A stretch of DNA of 64,000 bases from Niallia sp. Man26 (GCF_022049065.2 NZ_CP095744.1:372001-436000), one strand, 5' to 3'. Positions 42,100 to 51,343 are shown, counted from the first letter of the stretch. The notes: generated by a model from the letters alone, not told the origin. Numbers and translations: made by a program.

Positions 42100-42783
42100 C
42101 TATTTGTTGCGAATGGATAAATAATATTTGCCATTTGCCAGCACTAGAACAATGCTCATTGCTATTATGGAGAAAATTTGTGAATTACCTGATGAGATGG
42201 AATAGAATGTGGCGAACATGATTGCTATTAGTAAAGCTGTGCAAAAAAGATGATATGATTTATAAAAACCTATTAACATCACATGTTTTTCTCCATCATC
42301 GGCGACGTTTAATAGGGCATTTCCATAATCTTTATGCGAAGACCTTGGAATGATTGGGCGATGTGGTTGCACCAATCTATACAGATTCATCATAATTGAC
42401 ATTAAAACGCAGCAAATTAAAACGGTAATTAAGGAGAGTATAATAATTACAATTTCTTTATTGGTAATGAGCGTAATACATAACGCTAGCAAAGAAAAAA
42501 TGAAATTAGAAAAAGTCAATAACGCATAATCTGAAAGCTTTTTATAAATTTGGATGTCTACTGCATCTTCTTCCTCTCCATCGACATCTTTATTATTTAA
42601 ACTAATAATCTGCTTGTATAATCCAAAGCTTACCCCCATTACAATCACAATAATAATAAATATTGCAATTACAAACTCATCTACATATGGATCAAAATTT
42701 ATTTCAAAGCCTTTCAAGATCAGAATCGAGCTAAAAAACCCGAGAATTGCACTAACAATGATTTTAATCCATGTTCTCATCAT
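42100..42783 (-). CDS. DUF3169-like integral membrane protein
   Basis: A 227-residue protein with six predicted membrane helices in three pairs (about 8-25, 36-56, 90-110, 112-132, 180-200, 203-220) and a charged loop EEEDAVDIQIYKKLSDYALL. Its start overlaps the stop of the XRE regulator gene (ATGA), a pairing typical of DUF3169 proteins in Bacillaceae. The role is unknown; such XRE-membrane pairs may sense membrane or envelope state. Confidence 0.75.
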   Translation of the reverse strand: MMRTWIKIIVSAILGFFSSILILKGFEINFDPYVDEFVIAIFIIIVIVMGVSFGLYKQIISLNNKDVDGEEEDAVDIQIYKKLSDYALLTFSNFIFSLLALCITLITNKEIVIIILSLITVLICCVLMSIMMNLYRLVQPHRPIIPRSSHKDYGNALLNVADDGEKHVMLIGFYKSYHLFCTALLIAIMFATFYSISSGNSQIFSIIAMSIVLVLANGKYYLSIRNK

Positions 42784-42980
42784 TCATCCTCCTCTATAAA
42801 AAATACATTTTCGACAGGCTCATTAAATATTCGGGCAAGCCGCACTGCAATTAATAGCGAAGGAATAAACTCCTCCCGTTCAATTAAACTGACTGTTTGC
42901 CTGCTTATCTTGGCAAGCTTGGCGAGTTGAGTTTGATTTAAACCGTCCCGTGCCCGCAGCTCCTTCAAACGACTTTTCAT
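42780..42980 (-). CDS. XRE/Cro-CI family regulator (66 residues)
   Basis: A one-domain helix-turn-helix protein: LKELRARDGLNQTQLAKLAK, then ISRQTVSLIEREEFIPS, then LLIAVRLARIFNEPVENVFF, the exact pattern of small YazB/HTH_3 regulators. It is coupled to the downstream membrane protein. A TTTTGACAA inverted repeat lies about 45 bp upstream and is its probable operator. Confidence 0.9.
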   Translation of the reverse strand: MKSRLKELRARDGLNQTQLAKLAKISRQTVSLIEREEFIPSLLIAVRLARIFNEPVENVFFIEEDE

Positions 42981-43022
42981 AATTTTCTCACCTCATACAT
43001 TTATTGTAAATTACACATTTTG

Positions 43023-43046
43023 TTTTGACAAGTATATTTGTCAAAA
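43023..43046. promoter_or_regulatory. Inverted repeat, probable operator of the XRE regulator
   Basis: TTTTGACAA (43023-43031) and TTGTCAAAA (43038-43046) form a perfect dyad with a 6-bp spacer. A half copy (TTGGTCAAA, around 43059-43067) lies next to it. On the minus strand the repeat includes TTGACA, so it may overlap the -35 of the XRE gene. Confidence 0.6.
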
Positions 43047-43074
43047 TGATAATTATATTGGTCAAATTAAAAAC

Positions 43075-43111
43075 AAAAAAGACATCTTACTCTTTGTAAG
43101 ATGTCTTTTTT
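43075..43111. terminator. Strong bidirectional terminator
   Basis: A perfect 16-bp stem (43075-43090 with 43096-43111), 5-nt loop, A6/T6 ends. It overlaps the last codons of the serine hydrolase gene. Confidence 0.9.
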
Positions 43112-44124
43112 GTTCTAATATAAGAATCATATATTTCTCCGATAATTCCTTTAAATTGGTGAACACCTGTATTACCATTAGTCATGATAATTAACCCTCT
43201 TCTTAACTTAGGGTATGCTACCATCATGCATTGAAATCCACTTCCCCAACCTAGTGATGAAATCTCTCCGCCTTCGAGAAACACGCCAAGTCCTGTCCAG
43301 CTTCTGCAGCCTTGTGCGGTAATTAGTTCTCTTGCTGCAGTTGGAGAAATGCCGATTTTACTTTGATCACCTAGCGCATTCATAACTTCTATTACTAATA
43401 GTGACAAGTCAGCTGCAGTTGTCCAAAGTCCTGCCGCTGCGGGATATGGATATAATGGATACTTTTCTTGCATGACATTTCCATACTTGTCATGGCCACA
43501 GCAATAATTATGGGATATGTCACTTATACGGCTTGGATAACGGCTGTTCGCCATTTTTAATGGTTGAAAGATGAACTCCTCTATAATTTCTTCTACTTGT
43601 TTTCCAGTTACATCCTCTATGAGCAGCTGGATAATACAATATCCAGCATCCGAATATTGAAAGTCACTTTCTGGTTCATACTGCACTTCAATCGGAGACT
43701 GGCAATATGGCGTTTCACCAGTTAATATTTCTTCCATAGTGGGAAGAACCGTGTCTTTTCGTTCTATAAAACTATCTTTAGGATCTTGTATCCCAGATTG
43801 ATGACATAACAAATTCCGTAATGTTACACCCTTTTTTTTAGTTAAATAATTGTTGGGGATTTTCCATGATGTCAGCCTGTTATTTACATCCTCATCTAAA
43901 TCAAGAATCCCTTGTTCTGATAGCACCATTACCAAGACAGCTGTTAAAAACTTGCTGATGGAACAAGCACTGAAAAGGGAATGATTGTTCACTATTTTAC
44001 TCGTACCTGCTTCAAGAACACCATAATTATCAATTTGGGAAATCTGACTATCTTTAATAACAGAAACACTTAAACCTGCTACATTATAATGCTTCATGCG
44101 CTCAGGGATATTTATGTTTTGCAC
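43087..44124 (-). CDS. Serine hydrolase of the beta-lactamase/penicillin-binding class C family
   Basis: A 345-residue protein without a signal peptide. The SxxK nucleophile motif is S55-I-S-K58, and the second motif is Y157-S-D (YSDAGY) where class C beta-lactamases have YSN. The KTG-like motif is probably replaced by the GWGSGF region near 290. Such intracellular members are esterases, D-aminopeptidases or of unknown substrate; beta-lactam resistance is unlikely. Start is GTG at 44124 with GGTGG upstream. Confidence 0.85.
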   Translation of the reverse strand: MQNINIPERMKHYNVAGLSVSVIKDSQISQIDNYGVLEAGTSKIVNNHSLFSACSISKFLTAVLVMVLSEQGILDLDEDVNNRLTSWKIPNNYLTKKKGVTLRNLLCHQSGIQDPKDSFIERKDTVLPTMEEILTGETPYCQSPIEVQYEPESDFQYSDAGYCIIQLLIEDVTGKQVEEIIEEFIFQPLKMANSRYPSRISDISHNYCCGHDKYGNVMQEKYPLYPYPAAAGLWTTAADLSLLVIEVMNALGDQSKIGISPTAARELITAQGCRSWTGLGVFLEGGEISSLGWGSGFQCMMVAYPKLRRGLIIMTNGNTGVHQFKGIIGEIYDSYIRTKKTSYKE

Positions 44125-44246
44125 TGTACCACCACTCCCTATTTTTAACCAAATGATACCAGATGAAATGATATAGTGAAATAGACTACGCCACTATTTA
44201 AAAAAATGCACCTGATTTTAATCAGATGCATTCATTTAAATGATCA

Positions 44247-47200
44247 TTATCGCTTTAACACAAGCACATTCACCGAATTTGCAGCTAAAGTAACCACTAT
44301 ACCATTACCCTCAAGGCTTATTTCTGTTTCTGCTGGTACAATCAGCTCTGCATTTTTCTTGTTTACATTCGGAGTAGAAATTAGCGAAGCATCTCCCGTA
44401 ACTGTTATCATCTTGCCGGTCTGATTGACAACTATGTCTTTTAGTTCTAGCTTCGTTGTTTTTTCAAATGGATCTGCATTTACGAGCTTCACATATACAT
44501 GGTTATCATCTTTTGTGACAGAGTGGTAGATATCCCGATTATAAGCTTCGAGTTTATAATCTAGCACTTTGCTTTTGAAGGTTCCGTCTGTGTATGAACA
44601 GATGAGTCGATTGCCTGTTTCTCCGCCGTAATTAACCGTAATTAAATAAGGCGTATTAACAGCAAGCTCTTCATAGCTGCTGGAGCGGAGATTTCCTGCT
44701 GCGGTGCTGGATGAGTAATCGCCTAGTCTATAACCTTCAACGCCTTGCTTATAAACCTTCACTCCTGTTGCGTTGCCATTATAGCCGATCGCATACTCCA
44801 GTACATCCTTTTTCTCTGGCGAAATATCGGTTAATCCGACACCTACAAATATACCATCATTGCCAGAGACCTTCGATGCTACAACTTCTACTTTATAATT
44901 CGTCCATGCTGCATTTTGGATATACAAGCCGTTTAGACCACTGTTTTGCGGCTTTAATACTAGGCCTCTTTCTTTATCAAGCGTATACCCTGCTGCACCT
45001 GGAATCATCTGCCATGCAGCATGCAATTCTTCTCTGAAATCTTGTTGGAACAATACTTCTCCGCTTTTGTTTTCAATCACCTTAACAGATTTCACTTCAA
45101 CCTCTGCATTTCCGGAAGCTATTTCAATGCCGCCTCTTGCTGTAAGCTCAGTCAAGCTCCCATTTTGGTAAGAAGAAAAGGATGTTCCAAGCAATTTCGT
45201 ACCAAGATATTTTCCGAACAGCTGTTGTACATAATAATTTGGCGTATACCAGACTGTTTCGTCATCAAACCAAATCAAATCTGGTGTCCAACGGTAAGTT
45301 CCATCTGTAAGTACTTTGTTGAACAGTGGTGCATAGGCAGCCAGACGGACAACATCTGAATTTCTTTCAAACCCAGTCATAATGGCTGCTTCAGCAACTG
45401 CACCTGCTAATGTATTCTTGTCAGTAGACGCAAACTCGCCGACAAACACTTTTGAAATTTCTGCCTCATTTATGCTGCCATCAGCCTGATAAGCTCTATA
45501 GTAATAATTGTATCTATCTGCGTTATTCAACAGATAATCATTGGAACGATAGTAATGCTCATCTGCGATTGTATCCATATAATTAGGCTGTGTTTCATAC
45601 CATGTTACTGTTTCTTCGGTAACTGTTTTGCCGTCTGTAAAGCTGACGTTTGCTGCTTCTGTTAAGTTACCGCTTAAGAATTTCCAGCCTTCCTGATAGG
45701 CATCATCATCCGCTTGCGCACCAACTGTTGAGATTATTTGCAGGTTATGGTCTGGGTAATGCTTCACCATATACGCATCAATTGCTGCTTTAAAATATTC
45801 AAAGTTCGCAAAAAACTCTGTACCCCAGTTTTCATTGCCAACACCTAAATAAGGAAGTTCAAATGGTGCTTCATGGCCCATTTGTTTACGCAATGCTGCC
45901 CATTCATTACCTTCAAAATCTGTATTGATCGCAAAATCAATTAAATCTGTAAAGCTCTTAACAAAGTAATCTCTTAAATCCCCGCCTGCAGGATGGACAT
46001 AATCAGAACGCGCTTGACAAAGCACACCGCAAGCCATAACCGGTAACGGAATTGCGTGCAAGTCCTCAGCCAATTGGAAGTACTCCATATAGCCTAGACC
46101 CATGGTCATCATATAGCCCCAAACATTAAAGTTTTCCTTACGCAGTTCGATAGGACCGACAGAGTCTTTCCATTCATACACATTCTCCCATATATAAGAG
46201 CCCTCTGAAATACAGCCGCCTGGAAAACGAAGGAAGGTTGGATGCAGATCTGCTAATGCATTCACTAAGTCTTTCCGCAGTCGATAGTTCGGATTTCCTT
46301 GATAATTTTCATGTGCAGTTGCTGATCTTCCTTCCTCACTAGCTCCCCAAACATCCTGTGGCATTAAAGATACCATATCAATTGAAATGTCACCGCTAAA
46401 TGTTAAGGCCAGCTGTCCAAGCATGGACTGCGAACCTGTAAGAACAACACTTTCATCTACCCCGTATTTTTTCCATGTGTTGCTGTTGTCAACATGAATC
46501 GTTACTGTGTCGCTGATTGCTGCACCATCTTTATCCTGAAGCTGCAGATGAATGCTTCCTTGATTTTCTGCTTTTGCCCAAATAGTAAAATTGTATTTAT
46601 CTCCTTCTTTAATAGACATAGCACAATGATGATTAGAATCAGTGAAGCCTTTATTGATAAGTGTGCTGCCATTTGGAACAGTAAGATAATGTGTATTAAC
46701 GTCTTTATCCATTATGTCGAAAAATTCATTTAACCCGCCTGTATTGTGGACGGTAACAGACTCGATATCGCCATACCAGGCATGAAGCGGCTGATGATTT
46801 CTTCCTGTTGAACAGCCGCACACACCGGATGTATGCGAATATGTATCGAATAAAAAAGATTCAAAGGAACGATTTTGGACAAGTTCGGCATATATTCCCC
46901 CGTCTGCGGCGTTATTAATATCTTCATAAAACAAGCCATATAATGTCTTGCTTATATCTAAGATTTCTTGATTTCCGTCGATTGTTAATAAATGAGATGG
47001 AACTCCTTCCGGCAGGACAGACAATGAGAATTCCTTTTCCGCTGTTTCCGTTCCTTTACGCAACACAGCTGTCAAAGTAACTCCTTCCGGCTCGCTAATT
47101 TCGCCTAATTTCCCTTCATCTGACAGTAAGCTTGGATTACTTGATTTCCATGTGACTGCCACCTTCGCTCCCATAAGACTTTCAGGAAGTGTAACATCCT

Positions 47201-47999
47201 TTGAAACGACCGTAATTGGAAATGATAAATATTTATCTCTGGCAAGCTCGACAATCTCCGTATCAGAAAGTGTTTCACACATCACTTCAATTACTTCATC
47301 TTGTGTTAAACAAGTCTTATATACACGGAAATCGGACAACGAGCCGCAAAAGTCAGCATCTGCCTCAAATTGCGATTTTCCAATAAAATTATTGCTGTAG
47401 TTATCTTGATCAGTAAAAGTCTCAAACCATTCGCGCAGCTTTGCATATGTACCGCTCGAAGTCTGGCTGATTGTTCCGTCTGCAACAATTTCACCATTCA
47501 CATAAATAACAGGACCTGCACTGCTTAACGTTCCACCTTCTGTGCCTCTGACTGTCATCGCCACATGTAGCCATTCTCCAGAAGAGTATGTTCTATTAGC
47601 ATCAGCAATTAAATCCGAACCAGCAAAACAATTGCCCCGTAAATTTCTCGTTAAAAATAGGTACGGTCCAGTTTCCCCTTTTCCGAAATCAAAGATTCTT
47701 TCCCAAACATTGGACCCTTTCCCTAAGGAAAGCCAAGTGCTGACGGTCAATCCAGTCTGATCGGTAACTCCTTCAAGCAACCCAGCTGGAAGCTTTAAAT
47801 AGGATGTCCCGCTCGCTCCGCCTGATAACGTAACAGCACTTCTCCCGCCAACAGTTTCTGCCACTGGTTTAATCTTCCCTTCAGCAGTTGCATGATTTTC
47901 ATATTTGGAACTGTCTCTTCCTATATTATCTGCATCATTAAATTGATATTGAGCAACAATTGATTCAGCCAATGAGTTACTTTCATCGTTTCGCTTCAT
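44247..47999 (-). CDS. Large multidomain GH51-type alpha-L-arabinofuranosidase
   Basis: A 1250-residue glycosidase. Domains in order: LamG/concanavalin-like (about 12-240), bacterial Ig-like 'atrophied' repeat (about 245-330), start of the GH51 fold (LYGLFYEDINNAADGGIYAE, 353-372), an inserted carbohydrate-binding-like beta-sandwich (about 405-545), the catalytic barrel with acid/base Glu723 (GVGNENWG) and nucleophile Glu855 (VFVGEFAS), and a further LamG-like sandwich (about 990-1140) before the final strands. It should release arabinose from arabinan or arabinoxylan oligosaccharides. No signal peptide or anchor is present, so it seems cytoplasmic despite surface-type domains. AAAGGAG precedes the ATG. 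No transporter is adjacent. Confidence 0.9.
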   Translation of the reverse strand: MKRNDESNSLAESIVAQYQFNDADNIGRDSSKYENHATAEGKIKPVAETVGGRSAVTLSGGASGTSYLKLPAGLLEGVTDQTGLTVSTWLSLGKGSNVWERIFDFGKGETGPYLFLTRNLRGNCFAGSDLIADANRTYSSGEWLHVAMTVRGTEGGTLSSAGPVIYVNGEIVADGTISQTSSGTYAKLREWFETFTDQDNYSNNFIGKSQFEADADFCGSLSDFRVYKTCLTQDEVIEVMCETLSDTEIVELARDKYLSFPITVVSKDVTLPESLMGAKVAVTWKSSNPSLLSDEGKLGEISEPEGVTLTAVLRKGTETAEKEFSLSVLPEGVPSHLLTIDGNQEILDISKTLYGLFYEDINNAADGGIYAELVQNRSFESFLFDTYSHTSGVCGCSTGRNHQPLHAWYGDIESVTVHNTGGLNEFFDIMDKDVNTHYLTVPNGSTLINKGFTDSNHHCAMSIKEGDKYNFTIWAKAENQGSIHLQLQDKDGAAISDTVTIHVDNSNTWKKYGVDESVVLTGSQSMLGQLALTFSGDISIDMVSLMPQDVWGASEEGRSATAHENYQGNPNYRLRKDLVNALADLHPTFLRFPGGCISEGSYIWENVYEWKDSVGPIELRKENFNVWGYMMTMGLGYMEYFQLAEDLHAIPLPVMACGVLCQARSDYVHPAGGDLRDYFVKSFTDLIDFAINTDFEGNEWAALRKQMGHEAPFELPYLGVGNENWGTEFFANFEYFKAAIDAYMVKHYPDHNLQIISTVGAQADDDAYQEGWKFLSGNLTEAANVSFTDGKTVTEETVTWYETQPNYMDTIADEHYYRSNDYLLNNADRYNYYYRAYQADGSINEAEISKVFVGEFASTDKNTLAGAVAEAAIMTGFERNSDVVRLAAYAPLFNKVLTDGTYRWTPDLIWFDDETVWYTPNYYVQQLFGKYLGTKLLGTSFSSYQNGSLTELTARGGIEIASGNAEVEVKSVKVIENKSGEVLFQQDFREELHAAWQMIPGAAGYTLDKERGLVLKPQNSGLNGLYIQNAAWTNYKVEVVASKVSGNDGIFVGVGLTDISPEKKDVLEYAIGYNGNATGVKVYKQGVEGYRLGDYSSSTAAGNLRSSSYEELAVNTPYLITVNYGGETGNRLICSYTDGTFKSKVLDYKLEAYNRDIYHSVTKDDNHVYVKLVNADPFEKTTKLELKDIVVNQTGKMITVTGDASLISTPNVNKKNAELIVPAETEISLEGNGIVVTLAANSVNVLVLKR

Positions 48000-48021
48000 T
48001 TAATATCTCCTTTAAAATTAT

Positions 48022-48033
48022 TTAAGCGCTTAC
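48022..48033 (-). promoter_or_regulatory. cre-like or LacI-type site upstream of the GH51 gene
   Basis: TTAAGCGCTTAC, with the core AAGCGCTT, lies about 23 bp before the start codon. It resembles a CcpA cre box or a LacI-family operator. Confidence 0.55.
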
Positions 48034-48255
48034 TTAAAATCCCTACTTGTATGCACCAAATACCATTAAAATCAAACTTATACTTACAACTATTATAATA
48101 TTGAACAATGAAATTTTCCAATATAATTTACAAATCTAAACTTAATATTCGAATAAAATTATCTAGTTAATAATTTTTATACCTATAACTCCCCTCTTTA
48201 TGGTTCATTTTAATTAGACTAGTAGTTTTAATTAAAAGAATATTAAAATATTAAA

Positions 48256-48289
48256 TTGACAAACCAATCTACAATGATTATCATTCTCA
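48256..48289 (+). promoter_or_regulatory. Iron-regulated promoter with Fur box
   Basis: TTGACA (48256-48261) and TATCAT (48279-48284) are 17 bp apart. A Fur box TGATTAT-C-ATTCTCA (48275-48289) overlaps the -10 and matches the 7-1-7 consensus TGATAAT-N-ATTATCA at 12 of 14 arm positions. Confidence 0.8.
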
Positions 48290-48322
48290 ATATAACTAAA
48301 ATATAGAAAAAAGAGGGGAAAA

Positions 48323-49285
48323 ATGTACATAACATCTTTTAAAACAAAACCTGTCCTAGTTGCTGCACTATTTTCTTTATTCCTAGCTGGATGTTCAGCA
48401 GGTCAAGAAAATACAAATAGCGAAAATGTAGCTACACACTCTGTTACACATGAGCTTGGAACAGCAGAGGTTCCTGATAAAGCGGAGCGAGTTGTTACAT
48501 TAGAGCTTGGCTTAACAGAAACGGCTGCTGCTCTTGGCGTGATACCAATCGGTGTTGCAGATGATGATAAGCCAGAAAGAATTGCTGAAGATACAATGAA
48601 ATTAATCGATGGATACACATCAGTCGGCACACGTGCCCAGCCAAATTTAGAAGTAATTAGAAGTCTTAATCCTGATCTGATTATTGCTGATGTTGACCGT
48701 CATGAGAGCATTTACGAGGAACTACAAAAAATTGCGCCAACCGTTGCTTATAAAGACGATGCCGCAAACTATGAAACGGTAGTAGAAACTACAACAAAGC
48801 TAGGTGAAGCATTAAATAAAGAGTCCGAAGCAGAAAAACTGATTACACAGCATAATCAATTAAGTGAGGAACTAAAATCAAAGATGGAAGTAACGGATAA
48901 GACAGTATTACAAGCAGGATACAGTGAAGAAAATGTATTTAGTGTATCGACTTCCTCTGCTTTTACACCTGGTTTCTTAACAACGCTAGGTGTTAATTAT
49001 GCACTGCAAGATGATACTGCAACAACTCAAGAGCTAACGATTGAACAGCTTCTTAAAATCAATCCGGATACATTAATTGTGACCATTACGGAAGATGCTC
49101 CTTCTGTTTTGGAAACATTAAAAGAGGATCCTTTGTGGAATAAGCTGACTGCTGTCAGCAGCAAGCAAGTTTACGAGGTTGGTCATAATGACTGGTCCCG
49201 CCGGAGAACATTGTTAGCTATTGAGGATAATAAAGAGAAACTTACAGAAATCTTACAAAATATGAAAACAGAAAATGCAGAATGA
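48323..49285 (+). CDS. Iron-siderophore ABC transporter substrate-binding lipoprotein
   Basis: A 320-residue binding protein of the FecB/FhuD (BtuF) class. The lipobox LAGC places the lipidated residue at Cys24. The mature part begins with the usual sequence VTHELGTAEVPDKAERVVTLELG, has ANLEVI-like QPNLEVIRSLNPDLIIAD and a long linking helix (TTTKLGEALNKESEAEKL). It binds a ferric siderophore or ferric citrate outside the membrane. Two permease genes follow. A Fur box controls the operon; GAGGGG lies 4-5 nt before the ATG. Confidence 0.92.
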   Translation: MYITSFKTKPVLVAALFSLFLAGCSAGQENTNSENVATHSVTHELGTAEVPDKAERVVTLELGLTETAAALGVIPIGVADDDKPERIAEDTMKLIDGYTSVGTRAQPNLEVIRSLNPDLIIADVDRHESIYEELQKIAPTVAYKDDAANYETVVETTTKLGEALNKESEAEKLITQHNQLSEELKSKMEVTDKTVLQAGYSEENVFSVSTSSAFTPGFLTTLGVNYALQDDTATTQELTIEQLLKINPDTLIVTITEDAPSVLETLKEDPLWNKLTAVSSKQVYEVGHNDWSRRRTLLAIEDNKEKLTEILQNMKTENAE

Positions 49286-49322
49286 CTTTATAGTCGTTCT
49301 CTTTTTTTGGAGGTGAAATTCC

Positions 49323-50327
49323 ATAGCTTCCCGGTTTAATCTATCATTCGTGTTTGCAGCAGGACTAGTAATTCTGCTAATATCCAGCTTTTTTTCTTTA
49401 AAGATTGGTGCATTTTCCTTTTCATCCACCCAAATAATAACCGATTTGTTTTCAAACTCAGAATCAGAGTCTGCAATCATTCTCCAGGATGTTAGAATGC
49501 CAAGATTACTTATTACTATGATTACTGGAGCAAATCTAGCTGTTGCTGGGGCATTGATTCAAGCGTTAATGCGCAATCCTCTTGCTTCACCGAGTGTACT
49601 TGGCATTAATGCTGGGGCCTCTTTAACGGTAGTATCTTGCTTAGTATTCTTTCCGGCGATTACCGGCTATTGGCTCATCATTACAGGATTTATCGGTGCT
49701 ACTGTCGCCGCATTGCTTATTTTTATCATGAGTGTGGTATTTCGAGGAGGAAATATCGCTGTTAGCATTTCACTCGTTGGCATTGCTATTCAAGCGTTTT
49801 TTTCGTCTGCAACTCAATCAATCTTAATATTTAATGAAGAATCCATCAAAACAATTCTTATTTGGCTGGCTGGTATGACAGCAGGTTCCACTTGGGACGA
49901 TGTCTATCTTCTGCTGCCGCTTAGTTTGCTTGTTTATTTTTTTGCCTTTTGCTCCCATCGCTCCTTGTCCATATTGCTGTTAGGAGAAGAAGTCGCCATT
50001 AATTTAGGGCAAAGACTTGTGGCGATCAAGCTTTATGTAAGCATACTAGTCATACTGCTCGCCGGCGCAACCGTATCCATTGTCGGACCGATTGGCTTTG
50101 TCGGCTTAATCATCCCCCATATTGTCCGCTACTTGGCCGGACAAGATTATAAATGGGTGCTTCCATTAAGTGCTTTATATGGCGGCTGTTTATTAGTTGT
50201 TGCAGACATCCTTTCCCGGTTTATCATGTTCCCTGCTGAGACACCGGTAGGAATTTTAACCGCCTTATTAGGTTCCGTCTATTTTGTCTACCTGTCACGC
50301 ACTAAAAAAATGAAAGAGAAGAGTTGA
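49323..50327 (+). CDS. FecCD/BtuC family iron-siderophore permease (first), with ATA in start position
   Basis: About 334 residues, some 9-10 helices. Family signs are RMPRLLITMITGANLAVAGALIQ in parts (RMPRLLITMI; GALIQALMRNPLASPSVLGINAGASL), GMTAGSTWDDV, and VGPIGFVGLIIPHIVR. The family's N-terminal part and the ribosome binding site GGAGG (49309-49313) lie upstream of the first normal start (GTG 49350), 36 nt away. The codon at the right spacing (9 nt) is ATA at 49323-49325, taken here as the start; an upstream in-frame stop at 49314-49316 rules out longer forms. It forms a membrane channel with the next gene. Confidence 0.8.
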   Translation: MASRFNLSFVFAAGLVILLISSFFSLKIGAFSFSSTQIITDLFSNSESESAIILQDVRMPRLLITMITGANLAVAGALIQALMRNPLASPSVLGINAGASLTVVSCLVFFPAITGYWLIITGFIGATVAALLIFIMSVVFRGGNIAVSISLVGIAIQAFFSSATQSILIFNEESIKTILIWLAGMTAGSTWDDVYLLLPLSLLVYFFAFCSHRSLSILLLGEEVAINLGQRLVAIKLYVSILVILLAGATVSIVGPIGFVGLIIPHIVRYLAGQDYKWVLPLSALYGGCLLVVADILSRFIMFPAETPVGILTALLGSVYFVYLSRTKKMKEKS

Positions 50328-51343
50328 GTTATGTGAACTATAAACGACATCCGCTTTTTATTATGATGGGGTTGTGTGTAGTCCTCCTAACCCTGGCTGT
50401 TATTAATATTGGTCTGGGAGCAGTGCCCATTCCACCACTTCGAGTCATCTCTTCCTTGATCGGATTAGGAGAATACAACGAAACATACATTATAGTTTTT
50501 TACAGACTGCCCCGAATTGTCTTAGCCTTACTCGTTGGCGGATGCTTAGCTGTTGCTGGTGTAATAGCTCAATCCATATTACGAAATCCATTGGCTGCAC
50601 CAGATACATTAGGTATAACAGGCGGAGCAAGCATTGGAGCAATCGGGTTTTCCCTGCTGTTTCCGGCAGCGTCTCCCTCCCTGACAGGTATCGCCGCTTT
50701 TATCGGCGGCACTATTGCTGCGGCAGCTGTTTATTTACTAACCTATCAACGCACCGGTACCGAACCTGCCCGATTGGCGTTAGTCGGTGTTTCTGTTAGT
50801 GCATTTTGCGGTTCATGTGTAGAGCTCTTTATTTTAAAGATGAATACAAACCTGCAGACATCCTTGCTTTGGCTGAACGGCAGCTTATTTGGACGTACAT
50901 GGCAATCGGTAATTGACCTCCTGCCATGGGCAGTTATCTTAATAACTGTTACTCTTTTTCTAGCAAAAACTCTCGATATTTTCATCCTAGGAAAAGAATC
51001 GGCAATCGGTCTAGGTATCAAAACAGAAACGGCCACTGCAATTTTAATGGGATTATCCGTCCTATTGACTGGTGCAAGTGTTGCTGCAGCAGGAATGATT
51101 GGCTTTGTCGGACTAATCAGTCCCCATATTGCCAGAAAGCTAGTTGGCACAGTTCATCATTATCTTATTCCAACAACCACATTAATTGGAGCAATAATGC
51201 TGCTTTTTGCTGATTGTATCGGGAGAGGAATAATCCCTCCAATTGAAATTCCAGCAGGGATTGTCACTGCCTTAATTGGGGCACCATATTTTCTATTTTT
51301 GCTGTGGAAGCAATCGTCGAAGAAGGGATTGTTGACTCGGTGA
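50324..51343 (+). CDS. FecCD/BtuC family iron-siderophore permease (second)
   Basis: A 339-residue permease with the same family pattern: FYRLPRIVLALLVGGCLAVAGVIAQSILRNPLAAPDTLGITGGAS in sequence (split: YRLPRIVLALLVGG; RNPLAAPDTLGITGGA), WLNGSLFGRTW and GMIGFVGLISPHIARKLVG. Its TTG start overlaps the stop of the first permease by 3 bases; a GTG at 50333 is an alternative. Together they form a heterodimer channel. No ATPase gene follows: a terminator and a convergent histidine kinase gene come next, so an ATPase from elsewhere (YusV type) must be shared. Confidence 0.88.
   Translation: MSYVNYKRHPLFIMMGLCVVLLTLAVINIGLGAVPIPPLRVISSLIGLGEYNETYIIVFYRLPRIVLALLVGGCLAVAGVIAQSILRNPLAAPDTLGITGGASIGAIGFSLLFPAASPSLTGIAAFIGGTIAAAAVYLLTYQRTGTEPARLALVGVSVSAFCGSCVELFILKMNTNLQTSLLWLNGSLFGRTWQSVIDLLPWAVILITVTLFLAKTLDIFILGKESAIGLGIKTETATAILMGLSVLLTGASVAAAGMIGFVGLISPHIARKLVGTVHHYLIPTTTLIGAIMLLFADCIGRGIIPPIEIPAGIVTALIGAPYFLFLLWKQSSKKGLLTR

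Noticed and set aside
43087-44124. Beta-lactamase
   Set aside because: SxxK is present, but there is no signal peptide and the second motif is YSD, so an intracellular esterase or peptidase-like role is more likely.
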